Shown: piece by piece, positions 34,106 to 41,081 of the stretch
Numbering within the stretch: the stretch's first letter is position 1
How the letters are laid out: each line of letters begins with the position of its first letter
DNA from: Bacteroidales bacterium
Lineage (GTDB): Bacteria > Bacteroidota > Bacteroidia > Bacteroidales > JAEINX01
Reading direction: 5' to 3'
Length of the DNA: 53,802 nt
NCBI GenBank assembly: GCA_016342645.1
Contig: JAEINX010000013.1
Location: 1-53,802 of the forward strand
The notes under the pieces: generated by a model
Databases searched by the model: none
The model's input: the letters and a program-made list of their open reading frames with translations, nothing else
Told to the model about the DNA's origin: nothing
Position numbers and translations under genes: made by a program

Positions 34106-34807
34106 ATGAATAAAACATTACGAAACATTTTAGCAATCAGCATTGCAATTTTACCAATCAATATTATTATGATTTGGTATAGACTGACACAAACTGAAAA
34201 TTTCTCAACAACTGATATGACAGTCTATCCTTTGGTTTTTGGTGGTGGAATAAGTCTTTTGATTTTGTATCTCAATAAATACTTGATAAAAGATACATTT
34301 AAAGAAACATTTAATTCAGGTAAAGGGATTTGGTATTGGGACATCTTAATTGGTCTAGGATTGACTGCTATATATTTCGCATTGTTCTTTGTAGAAAGAG
34401 CAACACTTTATCAATGGATACCTAATCATAATCCACCTAATACGGAATTGATTAATACAATGGTTGATTTGGCAAACAACCCTTTGTTAATGCTTGTTTG
34501 GTTTGGACCTGTTTTGTGGATTGGTATTGCACTTTTTGAAGAATTATCAAGAGTGTTTTTACTAAAATGCTTGTGGAATGTAAACGAAAATAAAAATTGG
34601 CACATTGCTGTAATATTTTTGGCTTCTACACTAATCGGAGTAGCACATTTATACCAAGGAACTGCTGGAATAATTTCCATAGGACTTAAAAGTGTAATAA
34701 TAAGTTTTTATTTTTATAAGTATGGCAGATTGTTGCCGTTAATCATATCTCACGCTCTTTATGACGGAATACAATTTCTATTTTTTGTTATTCAATTTCG
34801 ACAATAA
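34106..34807 (+). CDS. CPBP-family intramembrane glutamic protease (CAAX/Abi type)
   Basis: This 233-residue membrane protein has about six to seven hydrophobic helices. The three motifs of the CPBP/Abi family are seen: 'FEELSRVFLL' (EExxxR) at about 148-157, a His in 'IGVAHLYQG', and 'ISHALYDGIQF' near the end. Family members cleave isoprenylated proteins or protect cells from bacteriocins; in small mobile contexts they are often immunity genes. The substrate is unknown. The gene lies between the boundary GTTGTAGGGC and the inverse GCCCTACAAC, exactly like a gene cassette, and has no gene of related function next to it. Confidence 0.82.
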   Translation: MNKTLRNILAISIAILPINIIMIWYRLTQTENFSTTDMTVYPLVFGGGISLLILYLNKYLIKDTFKETFNSGKGIWYWDILIGLGLTAIYFALFFVERATLYQWIPNHNPPNTELINTMVDLANNPLLMLVWFGPVLWIGIALFEELSRVFLLKCLWNVNENKNWHIAVIFLASTLIGVAHLYQGTAGIISIGLKSVIISFYFYKYGRLLPLIISHALYDGIQFLFFVIQFRQ

Positions 34808-34830
34808 ATGAAAAGAAAGAGAATGAAAAC

Positions 34831-34967
34831 GCCCTACAACAAAAAATATAGTGCATTTGGCAGATAGTGCTAAAAATGAAGATGATAGCAATTAAGAAAT
34901 TTTGTAGTAACCTGAAAGTTTGGAGAGTTGAAATGCCAAACGCACCATAGCCAAACCGTTGTAGGTT
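34831..34967 (+). repeat. attC-like bipartite inverted repeat after the CPBP gene
   Basis: Outer arms CCTACAAC (34833-34840) and GTTGTAGG (34958-34965) pair perfectly. Inner arms GTGCATTTGGC (34851-34861) and GCCAAACGCAC (34935-34945) pair at 10 of 11 positions. Two nested arms around a variable middle, about 135 bases long, is the layout of integron attC sites, though the arms do not match the classical RYYYAAC/GTTRRRY core. Confidence 0.6.
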
Positions 34968-35004
34968 ATTGTATTTAGAATACTGAAACAATAGATAAAT
35001 TCAA

Positions 35005-35406
35005 ATGTTAAAACGAATTTCAATCTGGAAAATATTATTGTTTACACCAATTGCAATAATAATCTTAGTCAATATTGTAATGTGGATATTTGGACTTGAA
35101 ATTGTTTTTGAAACACACAGAGAAAGATTTGGTTTTACAAGATTTGATTTGACAGGCATCGTTGAAAAAAAATATTTGGACAAGAGAAATCATATGCACC
35201 CAACTCTTGAAATAAAAACTAAGGATACGGTCTATAAATATGTTGTAATCTTTGACCAAAAAACTAAATTGTTCGATTTTATACAAGTGTCGGACTCCGT
35301 GTTTAATGACAGTGCAAGTTTTGATGTAAGAATAAAGAGAGAAAAAATAGACACAGTGATAAATTGGAAATCATCAGTAAATGAAATAATGTATATAGAA
35401 GATTGA
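35005..35406 (+). CDS. Small single-pass membrane protein, function unknown
   Basis: This 133-residue protein has one N-terminal hydrophobic helix ('ILLFTPIAIIILVNIVMWIF') and a soluble remainder with 'YKYVVIFDQKTKLFDFIQV' and 'SFDVRIKREKID' that look like beta strands. There is no lipobox or cleavable signal, so it is likely anchored with the rest outside or inside. I recognise no family. It is the only gene between the GTTGTAGG end of the previous attC-like element and 'CCTACAATAAATAGG', the start of R1 copy c, so its borders mirror those of the CPBP gene. Confidence 0.6.
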   Translation: MLKRISIWKILLFTPIAIIILVNIVMWIFGLEIVFETHRERFGFTRFDLTGIVEKKYLDKRNHMHPTLEIKTKDTVYKYVVIFDQKTKLFDFIQVSDSVFNDSASFDVRIKREKIDTVINWKSSVNEIMYIED

Positions 35407-35434
35407 ATGACCCAGTGAATAAACAACAACCTAC

Positions 35435-35663
35435 AATAAATAGGACTCTGAGCGGTCTGCAAAACCCAGCGATTAGTCTATGTTGAACTACATCCCATCT
35501 ATGTACTTATAGACGGTTTTAGATGTTTTAATTGGAAATTTCGTGAAGGAAAAAAAGAAAAATGAAATTAGTTTCGAGAGTTATGAAAAACATTACTAAA
35601 TTTGACATCAAACCACAAGATTTTGGATTTGAAAAATTATTAAATATTAGTACTGAAAGTTGA
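35435..35663 (+). repeat. R1 element, copy c (full length)
   Basis: Starts AATAAATAGGACTCTGAG after CCTACA, carries GTTGAACTACATCCCATC and ends with a mini-ORF. The TTCCGC/GCGGAA and CTCCGA/TCGGAG hairpins of copies d-f are missing here, but the GGACT/AGTCT dyad is kept. Confidence 0.75.
35562..35663 (+). CDS. Mini-ORF of the R1 element, 33 codons (copy c)
   Basis: An ATG opens a 33-residue frame: starts 'MKLVSRVMKNITKFDIKPQDF' in part and continues 'GFEKLL'. Another copy at 38558 gives 'MKLVSRIKKNITKFDLKPED' and the same length of 33. Changes between copies (for example CTC/ATC, CCG/CCA, AAG/AAA) fall in positions that keep or swap similar residues. No family is recognised. Whether it is translated is unknown. 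Confidence 0.4.
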   Translation: MKLVSRVMKNITKFDIKPQDFGFEKLLNISTES

Positions 35664-35744
35664 ATTTAGTTGGAAGCTAAACAGAGACCGGAAATGATAG
35701 ATTTACATAGTTAAATAAACCAATTCGAAAAGAAATTAATAATT

Positions 35745-36917
35745 ATGAAGAGCCGAAAAAAAAACGATGCACAAAAAGTAATATTGCCACATTCGCAAGC
35801 AAAACTTGATTTCTATAAGGACTACTTAAAAAGATATATTCCAATATTGCGATTAGCAAAATTTACAACTAGTATCAATATTTTTGACGTTTTTTGTGGA
35901 ACAGGAATATATGAAAATGGTGCAAAAGGAAGTCCTATTCTTGCATTTGAAGCAATCAAAAAAAGTAGTGATAATATTTCGGGTTTTAATACGCAACTTA
36001 CACCGATAAACCTTTTTATCAACGATTTAGAAGTAAATAAAATCGAACAAGTAAAAGAATATCTTCAAAATGAAACTAAAAATGTATGTAAATTAGAGTT
36101 TCAGAATAAAGATGCTGTAGAATTTTTATCCTATATAAATCAGAAGATAAAAACTCAAACAAGCAAAGACAGAAATTTAATTCTTATAGATCCATATGGA
36201 TATAAAAATATCAAAAAAGAATACATTGAGCAGTTAATATCAAACAAACGAAATACTGAGATAATACTTTTTTTACCAATATCTCAGATTTATAGATTTA
36301 CTTGTAAGGTTTTAAACAATGAAGACAATAATGTAAAAGCATTACAAGAGTTTATTGAGAGTTTTTTCCCTGACAAAACTCACCCTATTTATAAAAATCG
36401 ATTGACAGGTGAAAAAGTATTAATTGAGTATATACGTGAAGCTCTGACTATTGAGGGTAACTTTTTTTCAACTTCGTATTTTATTCAGAGAGACAATAAA
36501 AATCATTTCTATGCTTTGTTTTTTATAACACCAAGTATCTATGGTTTAGAAAAGATTTTAGAAGTAAAATGGTCATTAAATGAAGAGCACGGGGAAGGCT
36601 TTGAGCAACCTAAACAAATGTTATCTTTGTTCGCAGACCAAGAAAGAGAAAGTGTAAAACAAGAGCAATATCGTAAATTAGAACAAATATTAATAAATTA
36701 TATTTCTGCAAATAGAATAGTTACTAATAACCAAATTTACGAACTTACATTAAGGAATATGTATTTAAAGAAGCACGCAAATCAAATTTTAAGTAACTTT
36801 CAAAAAGACGGTAAAATTGATATTAAATTACAAAATAATGCCCGAAAAGGTTACTTCTATTTAGGTTACGACTATTTTAAGAAAAACACAATAAAAATAT
36901 TAATTTCAATAATATAA
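35745..36917 (+). CDS. Three-Cys-motif partner protein (TcmP-like)
   Basis: This 390-residue protein matches the TcmP pattern: 'LPHSQAKLDFYKDYLKRYIPI' near the start, 'IFDVFCGTGIYENG' (about 46-59) like a nucleotide-binding glycine loop, 'INLFINDLE' and 'ILIDPYGYK' as later Rossmann-type strands. The C-terminal 100 residues are helical with a winged-helix look. TcmP genes normally sit next to a three-Cys-motif (Gp37/Gp68, DUF5131) gene, and here one starts 4 bases later. The fold suggests a nucleic acid or small-molecule methyltransferase, but no activity is known. The location beside a type III R-M system and toxin-antitoxin genes suggests a defence role (inference). Confidence 0.85.
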   Translation: MKSRKKNDAQKVILPHSQAKLDFYKDYLKRYIPILRLAKFTTSINIFDVFCGTGIYENGAKGSPILAFEAIKKSSDNISGFNTQLTPINLFINDLEVNKIEQVKEYLQNETKNVCKLEFQNKDAVEFLSYINQKIKTQTSKDRNLILIDPYGYKNIKKEYIEQLISNKRNTEIILFLPISQIYRFTCKVLNNEDNNVKALQEFIESFFPDKTHPIYKNRLTGEKVLIEYIREALTIEGNFFSTSYFIQRDNKNHFYALFFITPSIYGLEKILEVKWSLNEEHGEGFEQPKQMLSLFADQERESVKQEQYRKLEQILINYISANRIVTNNQIYELTLRNMYLKKHANQILSNFQKDGKIDIKLQNNARKGYFYLGYDYFKKNTIKILISII

Positions 36918-36920
36918 GCA

Positions 36921-37673
36921 ATGGCACATAAAATAGAATGGACAGAGCAAACGTGGAACCCATCGGCAGGTTGCACTAAAATAAGTTCGGGCTGTAAAAA
37001 TTGCTATGCAGAAATAATGGCAATCCGTTTACAGGCAATGGGCGTAAAAGGCTACGAAAATGGTTTTAAATTCAATCCAGTTCCAAGCCGATTAAACGAC
37101 CCTTTTAAAAGGAAAAAGCCGACAGTATATTTCGTAAATTCTATGAGCGATATTTTTCACGAAAATATGCCTGAAGATTATTTAAACAAAATATTCAACG
37201 TAATAGAACTAACACCACATCATACCTATCAAATTCTGACAAAGAGAGCCGATAGAATGTTTCAATATTTATCGCAAAGAGTAATTCCAAAAAATATCTG
37301 GTTGGGCGTTACGGTTGATAACCGTAAAGAAGGATTGCCAAGAATTGATAAACTAAGAAATCTGCAATCAAGTGTATTATTTCTCTCAGTTGAGCCATTA
37401 CTTGAAGATTTAGGAAAAATGAATTTAGAAAATATTGATTGGGTTATTGTTGGAGGTGAAAGTGGTAATAAAGCAAGACCAATGGAAAAAGAATGGGTTG
37501 TAAATATAAAACAACAATGCGAAATAGAAGATATTGCATTTTTCTTTAAACAATGGGGAACCTGGGGAGCAGATAAGATAAAAAGAAATAAGAAGTTAAA
37601 TGGAAAAGAAATTGACGGTAAAATCTGGCAACAATATCCCGAAGTTATTGAACAGCAATTTGCAGTAGTATAG
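36921..37673 (+). CDS. Three-Cys-motif protein (DUF5131, phage Gp37/Gp68 family)
   Basis: This 250-residue protein begins with the family signature 'IEWTEQTWNPSAGCTKISSG', with Cys18, Cys25 and Cys28 in a CX6CX2C pattern that resembles an iron-sulfur or radical-SAM cluster site. Further family segments are 'GYENGFKFNPVPSRLNDPF', 'VYFVNSMSDIFHENMP', 'ILTKRADRM', 'WLGVTVDNRKEG' and 'IVGGESGNKARPM'. The fold is a TIM-barrel relative of radical-SAM enzymes. The partner TcmP gene is just upstream, so they are co-transcribed and probably act together. No substrate is known for the family. Confidence 0.87.
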   Translation: MAHKIEWTEQTWNPSAGCTKISSGCKNCYAEIMAIRLQAMGVKGYENGFKFNPVPSRLNDPFKRKKPTVYFVNSMSDIFHENMPEDYLNKIFNVIELTPHHTYQILTKRADRMFQYLSQRVIPKNIWLGVTVDNRKEGLPRIDKLRNLQSSVLFLSVEPLLEDLGKMNLENIDWVIVGGESGNKARPMEKEWVVNIKQQCEIEDIAFFFKQWGTWGADKIKRNKKLNGKEIDGKIWQQYPEVIEQQFAVV

Positions 37674-37863
37674 TTTGATATATAACTGAGAATAGAAATC
37701 TCGCTCTTCAAAGCTTACAATTTGTGTACATTCAAGCATCCTTGTTTCTTTATTAATCACAACCGGCTTTTTCCTGGATAATTCATTTAAACTTAATTAT
37801 GCAGCTATTCGTTATAATGAATGGGTTTGAGAAATACAAAAATTATTCTTTAAAATAAAAGCT

Positions 37864-37871
37864 TAACTTTG
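37864..37871 (+). promoter_or_regulatory. Candidate -7 box before the first TA module
   Basis: TAACTTTG is a perfect TAnnTTTG, 18 bases before the antitoxin start. No TTTG is found at proper -33 spacing. Confidence 0.35.
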
Positions 37872-37889
37872 TTGAAAAGTTAAAGAAAA

Positions 37890-38111
37890 ATGAATATTCA
37901 AGCAGAAAAATTAGAACTAATGAAGTTGATTCTTGAAACTGATAATCCAAGTATTATAGAATCAATAAGAAGACTATTTAAAAGGGAACTCACTACTGAT
38001 TTCTGGGAAACATTATCTCCGGAACAAAAAGAAGATATTTTAGAAGGGATTACAGAAATTGAACGAGGTGAGCTTGTTGACTACGAAGATTTTATTAAGA
38101 AACACAAATAA
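37890..38111 (+). CDS. Antitoxin of a ParE/RelE-type module
   Basis: This 73-residue protein is small and charged, and its gene stop overlaps the toxin start by one base (TAATG). The pattern 'LSPEQKEDILEGITEIERGEL' with a preceding helix is typical of Bacteroidota antitoxins that pair with ParE-like toxins. The N-terminal helices probably dimerise and the C-terminal tail wraps the toxin. A related antitoxin without obvious sequence identity lies at 40555. Because the toxin is truncated by a stop codon, this antitoxin may now be an orphan or a decoy. Confidence 0.8.
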   Translation: MNIQAEKLELMKLILETDNPSIIESIRRLFKRELTTDFWETLSPEQKEDILEGITEIERGELVDYEDFIKKHK

Positions 38112-38413
38112 TGAGAAAACTAATTCTTTCGAAAAGAGCCTCAAAAAAACTTGACAAATTATTGAATTATTTAGAGGAGGAGTGGTCATTAAAAGTGAAA
38201 AAGGAATTTATATCAAAGCTTGAAAAATCATTAAAACAAATTCAGAAATATCCCGAAAGTTGTCAGAAAACCGACTCAGTAAAGGAACTTCATATGTTAG
38301 TAGTAACGAAACAGACTTCTGTGTTTTATCAATACGACTAAAAATCAATTTACATAGTAACAATTTTTGATAGCCGAATGAATCCCGGAAAACTAAAGCG
38401 AGAGTTAAAATAA
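38111..38413 (+). pseudogene. RelE/ParE-type toxin with a premature stop codon
   Basis: The frame opens at the ATG overlapping the antitoxin stop, runs 76 residues ('SKRASKKLDKLLNYLEEEWS', 'SVFYQYD') and meets a TAA at 38339-38341. The same frame continues for 23 more codons to a TAA at 38411, reading 'KSIYIVTIFDSRMNPGKLK', which is the expected end of a ParE toxin (compare 'VEIITIWDCRQDTEKL' in the intact toxin at 40773). So a nonsense change (for example AAA, CAA or GAA to TAA) removed the last strand. That strand is part of the conserved fold, so the toxin is probably inactive, unless the stop is read through. Confidence 0.8.
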
Positions 38414-38540
38414 CCACACTTTACAACAATTTGACAGGATTATTAGTCGCAGCCGCATTAATCTTGCTCCTTAATACCCGAGGTTGAACCTTACCCGTTT
38501 TTGGAGATTTTTATTTTTTTTTTAATAGTGAAGGATGCAT
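38414..38540. other. Spacer after the broken toxin
   Basis: No gene seen. A possible decayed R1 5' half ('TATTAGTCGC' and 'GAGGTTGAACC') is too diverged to call. It is followed by an R1 3' half. Confidence 0.35.
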
Positions 38541-38659
38541 AATTTGGGAAGGGAAAAATGAAATTAGTTTCGAGAATTAAGAAAAATATAACTAAATTTG
38601 ACCTCAAGCCGGAAGATGTAGAGTTTTGTAGCTCGCTGATTTTGGGTTGTGATAATTAA
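38541..38659 (+). repeat. R1 element, 3' half with intact mini-ORF
   Basis: Matches copies c and d from TTTGGGAAGG onward, without their 5' half. Its mini-ORF is given separately. Confidence 0.7.
38558..38659 (+). CDS. Mini-ORF of the R1 element, 33 codons (copy at 38558)
   Basis: Reads 'MKLVSRIKKNITKFDLKPED' then 'VEFCSSLILGCDN'. Same length and position as the copy at 35562 and the same core as the frame ending at 39565. Ten residues follow the GF/EF in all three copies though they are otherwise unrelated, so the length appears constrained. Not long enough to recognise a family. Confidence 0.4.
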   Translation: MKLVSRIKKNITKFDLKPEDVEFCSSLILGCDN

Positions 38660-38891
38660 CATTAGTCAGAATTAATCAAGCAGCTTTTGAGTCAGTGTAA
38701 CATCGTAAAAAAGTTTGAGAGACTTAATTTTTTTTATTTAAAAGTAATTATTTTTCAACATCTTGATTTATTGGATGTTTTATAATTTTTAAAACCATAG
38801 ACAAAACTGATTTAATAATAAGAATGGAAAAACGCAACCATTGTATGACTTTTTGAATCTTTATTTAAAGTAACCAAATAATTATAGTATA

Positions 38892-39287
38892 ATGAAAAAA
38901 ATAATATTTCTTTTAGGTTTTGCAATAATTGTTTTTTCATGTGATAAAAATAATGATAAACAAGTAGATTCTGATTTAATTGGAAAATGGGGTTTAATAG
39001 AAGTTTTAGCAGATCCAGGTGACGGAAGTGGTACATTCCATTCTGTTCAGAGTAACAAGATTATCGAATTTCACGATGACGGAACAATTACATCAAACGG
39101 AGAAATTTGTGATATGTCTATTGAGACCAACAATTCTACTTCTGGAGCATATTCATTAATTGATTCCACAATAAGTTCTAATGATTGCTCTAACCAGATG
39201 AACATTAGTTTTGAACAAAATGGATCTACATTGATTATAAATTATCCATGCATTGAACCATGTAGAGCAAAATATGAAAAAAAATAA
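38892..39287 (+). CDS. Small lipoprotein, lipocalin-like
   Basis: This 131-residue protein has a lipoprotein signal, 'MKKIIFLLGFAIIVFSCDKN', with Cys17 at the lipobox. The mature part begins 'IGKWGLIEVLADPGDGSGTF', continues 'IIEFHDDGTITSNG' and 'LIINYPCIEPC', a pattern seen in Bacteroidota lipocalin-like lipoproteins with a Trp near the start of the barrel. Two Cys near the end may form a disulfide. It is likely outer-membrane anchored; the ligand is unknown. The stop is 8 bases before the R1 copy d. Confidence 0.75.
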   Translation: MKKIIFLLGFAIIVFSCDKNNDKQVDSDLIGKWGLIEVLADPGDGSGTFHSVQSNKIIEFHDDGTITSNGEICDMSIETNNSTSGAYSLIDSTISSNDCSNQMNISFEQNGSTLIINYPCIEPCRAKYEKK

Positions 39288-39295
39288 TGCCCTAC

Positions 39296-39565
39296 AATAA
39301 ATAGGACTATGAGTGGTCTGCAAAGCCTGTTCCGCCAAAGTGGGAACCCAGCGATGTGTCCTCCGAAAAATCGGAGCAGGCTATGTTGAACTACATCCCA
39401 TCTATCCACTTATTGAGGATTTTTACTGTTTTACCAGGAATTTTGGGAAGGAAAAAAAGAAAAATTGGAAAGGCAAAACGAATTAAGAAAAATATTGCTA
39501 AATTTGACCTCAAACCGGAAGATGTCGGATTTTGTAAACAGCTGAATACCTGTTGTGAAATTTAA
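39296..39565 (+). repeat. R1 element, copy d (full length, with mini-ORF)
   Basis: The most complete copy: AATAAATAGGACTATGAG, AGCCTGTTCCGCC, CCCAGCGATG, TCCTCCGA-AAAA-TCGGAG, AGGCTATGTTGAACTAC, then an A-rich stretch and a mini-ORF core 'IKKNIAKFDLKPEDVGF'. It fills most of the space between a lipoprotein gene and the VapBC promoter. Confidence 0.8.
39356..39565 (+). CDS. Mini-ORF of R1 copy d, extended frame
   Basis: A 69-codon frame starts within the R1 hairpin; a start at 39383 is also possible. The last third, 'RIKKNIAKFDLKPEDVGF' plus ten residues rich in Cys, corresponds to the 33-residue frames of the other copies. Only that part is conserved, so the true start may lie near 39470. 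Confidence 0.3.
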   Translation: MSSEKSEQAMLNYIPSIHLLRIFTVLPGILGRKKRKIGKAKRIKKNIAKFDLKPEDVGFCKQLNTCCEI

Positions 39566-39586
39566 CGTTAGCATTAAGCATGAAAA

Positions 39587-39649
39587 CACGTGTAATTTAA
39601 AACAAATTTGCACGGACGTATAAATTATGTTATCTTTGCACGTGTAATT
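39587..39649 (+). promoter_or_regulatory. VapBC promoter with flanking direct repeats (candidate operator)
   Basis: A near-ideal Bacteroidota promoter is seen: TTTG at 39607-39610, a 20-base spacer, and TATCTTTG at 39631-39638. CACGTGTAATT occurs at 39587-39597 and again at 39639-39649, on either side of it. Type II antitoxins usually repress their own promoter, so these repeats are good operator candidates. The antitoxin starts 15 bases further on. Confidence 0.6.
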
Positions 39650-39663
39650 AGAAATATTGAATC

Positions 39664-39912
39664 ATGAACACAAAACTAACATTGACAATTGAACAGTCCA
39701 TCATCAAAAAAGCAAAGTCATATGCAAAAGGAAAAGGACGAAGTTTATCTGACATAATAGAGAATTATCTTAAAGCCATAACTAAAGAACAGAGTGTTGT
39801 GGAAGACATTTCACCTCTTGTCAGTTCATTACGTGGAAGCTTCAAATCGCCTGAATCTTTCGATTATAAAAAGGAATTATCGAAAGGGTTATCTGAAAAA
39901 TACATTTCATGA
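39664..39912 (+). CDS. VapB-like antitoxin (DUF6364-type)
   Basis: This 82-residue protein has an N-terminal ribbon-helix-helix-like segment: 'KLTLTIEQSIIKKAKSYAKG' followed by 'RSLSDIIENYLKA', which fits a DNA-binding antitoxin of the DUF6364 group. The C-terminal tail is extended and charged, as expected for a toxin-wrapping arm. Its last four bases (ATGA) overlap the start of the PIN toxin, so they are translationally coupled. The direct repeats around the promoter probably bind this antitoxin. Confidence 0.85.
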   Translation: MNTKLTLTIEQSIIKKAKSYAKGKGRSLSDIIENYLKAITKEQSVVEDISPLVSSLRGSFKSPESFDYKKELSKGLSEKYIS

Positions 39913-40328
39913 AAAAAATATTGATAGACACCGATGTGATACTCGATTTTTTCTTCGATAGAAAACCGCATTCGGATAATTCAACAATAATATTAAGCTT
40001 ATGTGAACAAGGTATATTGGAAGGATTTATAACGCCTGTAATAATAAGCAATACATATTATTTACTACGAAGAACTGCCAAGCATGAAAAAGTAATTGAA
40101 AAGTTAAAACAGTTATTGATAATAACAAATGTTCTACAAATGGACAGACTGGTTATAGAAAAAGCACTAAATTCAGAATTCAAAGACTTTGAAGATGCAT
40201 TACAAAACTTCTCAGCAATAAATAATGGAGAAATAGAAGTAATTGTAACAAGAAATGTGAAAGACTATAAGAAAAGTGAAATTGGAGTATTAAGCCCGGA
40301 AAGTTTCGTTAAGTTAATAAATGCCTAA
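39909..40328 (+). CDS. PIN-domain toxin (VapC-like ribonuclease)
   Basis: This 139-residue protein starts with the PIN core 'ILIDTDVILDFFFDRKPH', where Asp7 would bind metal. The second acidic region is 'FKDFEDALQNFSA' (about 95-105) and the last is 'VTRNVKDYKKSEIG'. Such toxins cut structured RNAs, often tRNA. The sequence appears intact, with all acidic residues in place. R1 copy e begins four bases after the stop. Confidence 0.88.
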   Translation: MKKILIDTDVILDFFFDRKPHSDNSTIILSLCEQGILEGFITPVIISNTYYLLRRTAKHEKVIEKLKQLLIITNVLQMDRLVIEKALNSEFKDFEDALQNFSAINNGEIEVIVTRNVKDYKKSEIGVLSPESFVKLINA

Positions 40329-40332
40329 TGCT

Positions 40333-40450
40333 AATAAATAGGACTCTAAGAGGTCTTTAAGACCCAGCGATAAGTCCTCCGAGAAATCGGAGCAGGCTAT
40401 GTCGAATTGCATCCCATTTTATTATGCACTTATCGACTGTTTTTAATATT
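40333..40450 (+). repeat. R1 element, copy e (5' half)
   Basis: AATAAATAGGACTCTAAG begins four bases after the PIN toxin stop. The first hairpin region is replaced by GGTCTTTAAGACC, a near-perfect palindrome, so pairing is kept though the sequence has changed. CTCCGA/TCGGAG and the AGGACT/AGTCCT dyad are conserved. No mini-ORF. Confidence 0.75.
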
Positions 40451-40554
40451 ACCTTTAGTTAAATTTTTTTTCAGATAAAAGAATTTGAAATTAAATATCA
40501 ATATGGTTACCAAATAATATTTAGTATTTTTGTACAGAGAAATGAGAATCAAAT

Positions 40555-40791
40555 ATGACAACAATTGAGTTAAAGAATATTTTAATCCATAAAATTACAG
40601 CAATAAATGATGAGTCATTTTTAAATGCTATAAAAACGATCATTGACAAAAAATCAGAGGCAACAATTTATAAAACCACAGAGGGACAGAAAGCACAAAT
40701 TCAGGAGGGGATATACCAAATTGAGAACGGAGATTTTTTTACAAATGAGCAAGTTGAATCAGAAATAGATCAATGGTTAAAAGAAAAATAA
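40555..40791 (+). CDS. Antitoxin of the third TA module
   Basis: This 78-residue protein is helical with a typical Bacteroidota antitoxin C terminus, 'GQKAQIQEGIYQIENGDFF' and 'EQVESEIDQWLKEK'. It overlaps the downstream toxin by 19 bases, so they are co-translated. A TATTTTTG box lies at 40525-40532, 22 bases before the start, and could be the -7 element. Confidence 0.8.
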   Translation: MTTIELKNILIHKITAINDESFLNAIKTIIDKKSEATIYKTTEGQKAQIQEGIYQIENGDFFTNEQVESEIDQWLKEK

Positions 40792-41072
40792 TTTGGTCTC
40801 CCCGAGCAAAAATTGACCAATTTAAAATACTTGATTATTACTTTAAAAGGAATGGCAATAAAACGTATAGCCGAAAGCTTTTTAAAAGATTCAAAAATGC
40901 CACTAATTTAATAGTCAAACATCCTGAGATTGGTATTAGAACAGACATAAAGAATATACGAAATTTGATAGAAGGTGATTACGCTATTTTCTATAGAATT
41001 AATCCAAACACCGTTGAGATTATAACGATTTGGGATTGCAGACAAGATACTGAAAAATTAGAATATAGATAA
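40773..41072 (+). CDS. RelE/ParE-type toxin
   Basis: This 99-residue toxin has the RelE/ParE layout: 'IIWSPRAKIDQFKILDYYF' at the start, 'LIVKHPEIGIR' in the middle and the final strands 'YAIFYRINPNTVEIITIWD' with 'CRQDTEKL'. The complete C terminus shows what is missing in the truncated toxin at 38111. ParE-type members poison gyrase and RelE-type members cut mRNA; residues that would decide are not clear. R1 copy f begins nine bases after the stop. Confidence 0.87.
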   Translation: MVKRKIIWSPRAKIDQFKILDYYFKRNGNKTYSRKLFKRFKNATNLIVKHPEIGIRTDIKNIRNLIEGDYAIFYRINPNTVEIITIWDCRQDTEKLEYR

Positions 41073-41081
41073 ACTTTTGCA

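Noticed and set aside
37680..37800. Minus-strand coding fragment reading 'ETRMLECTQIVSFEERDF'
   Set aside because: It runs into the DUF5131 gene on the other strand and has no clear start, so it is either a relic or chance.
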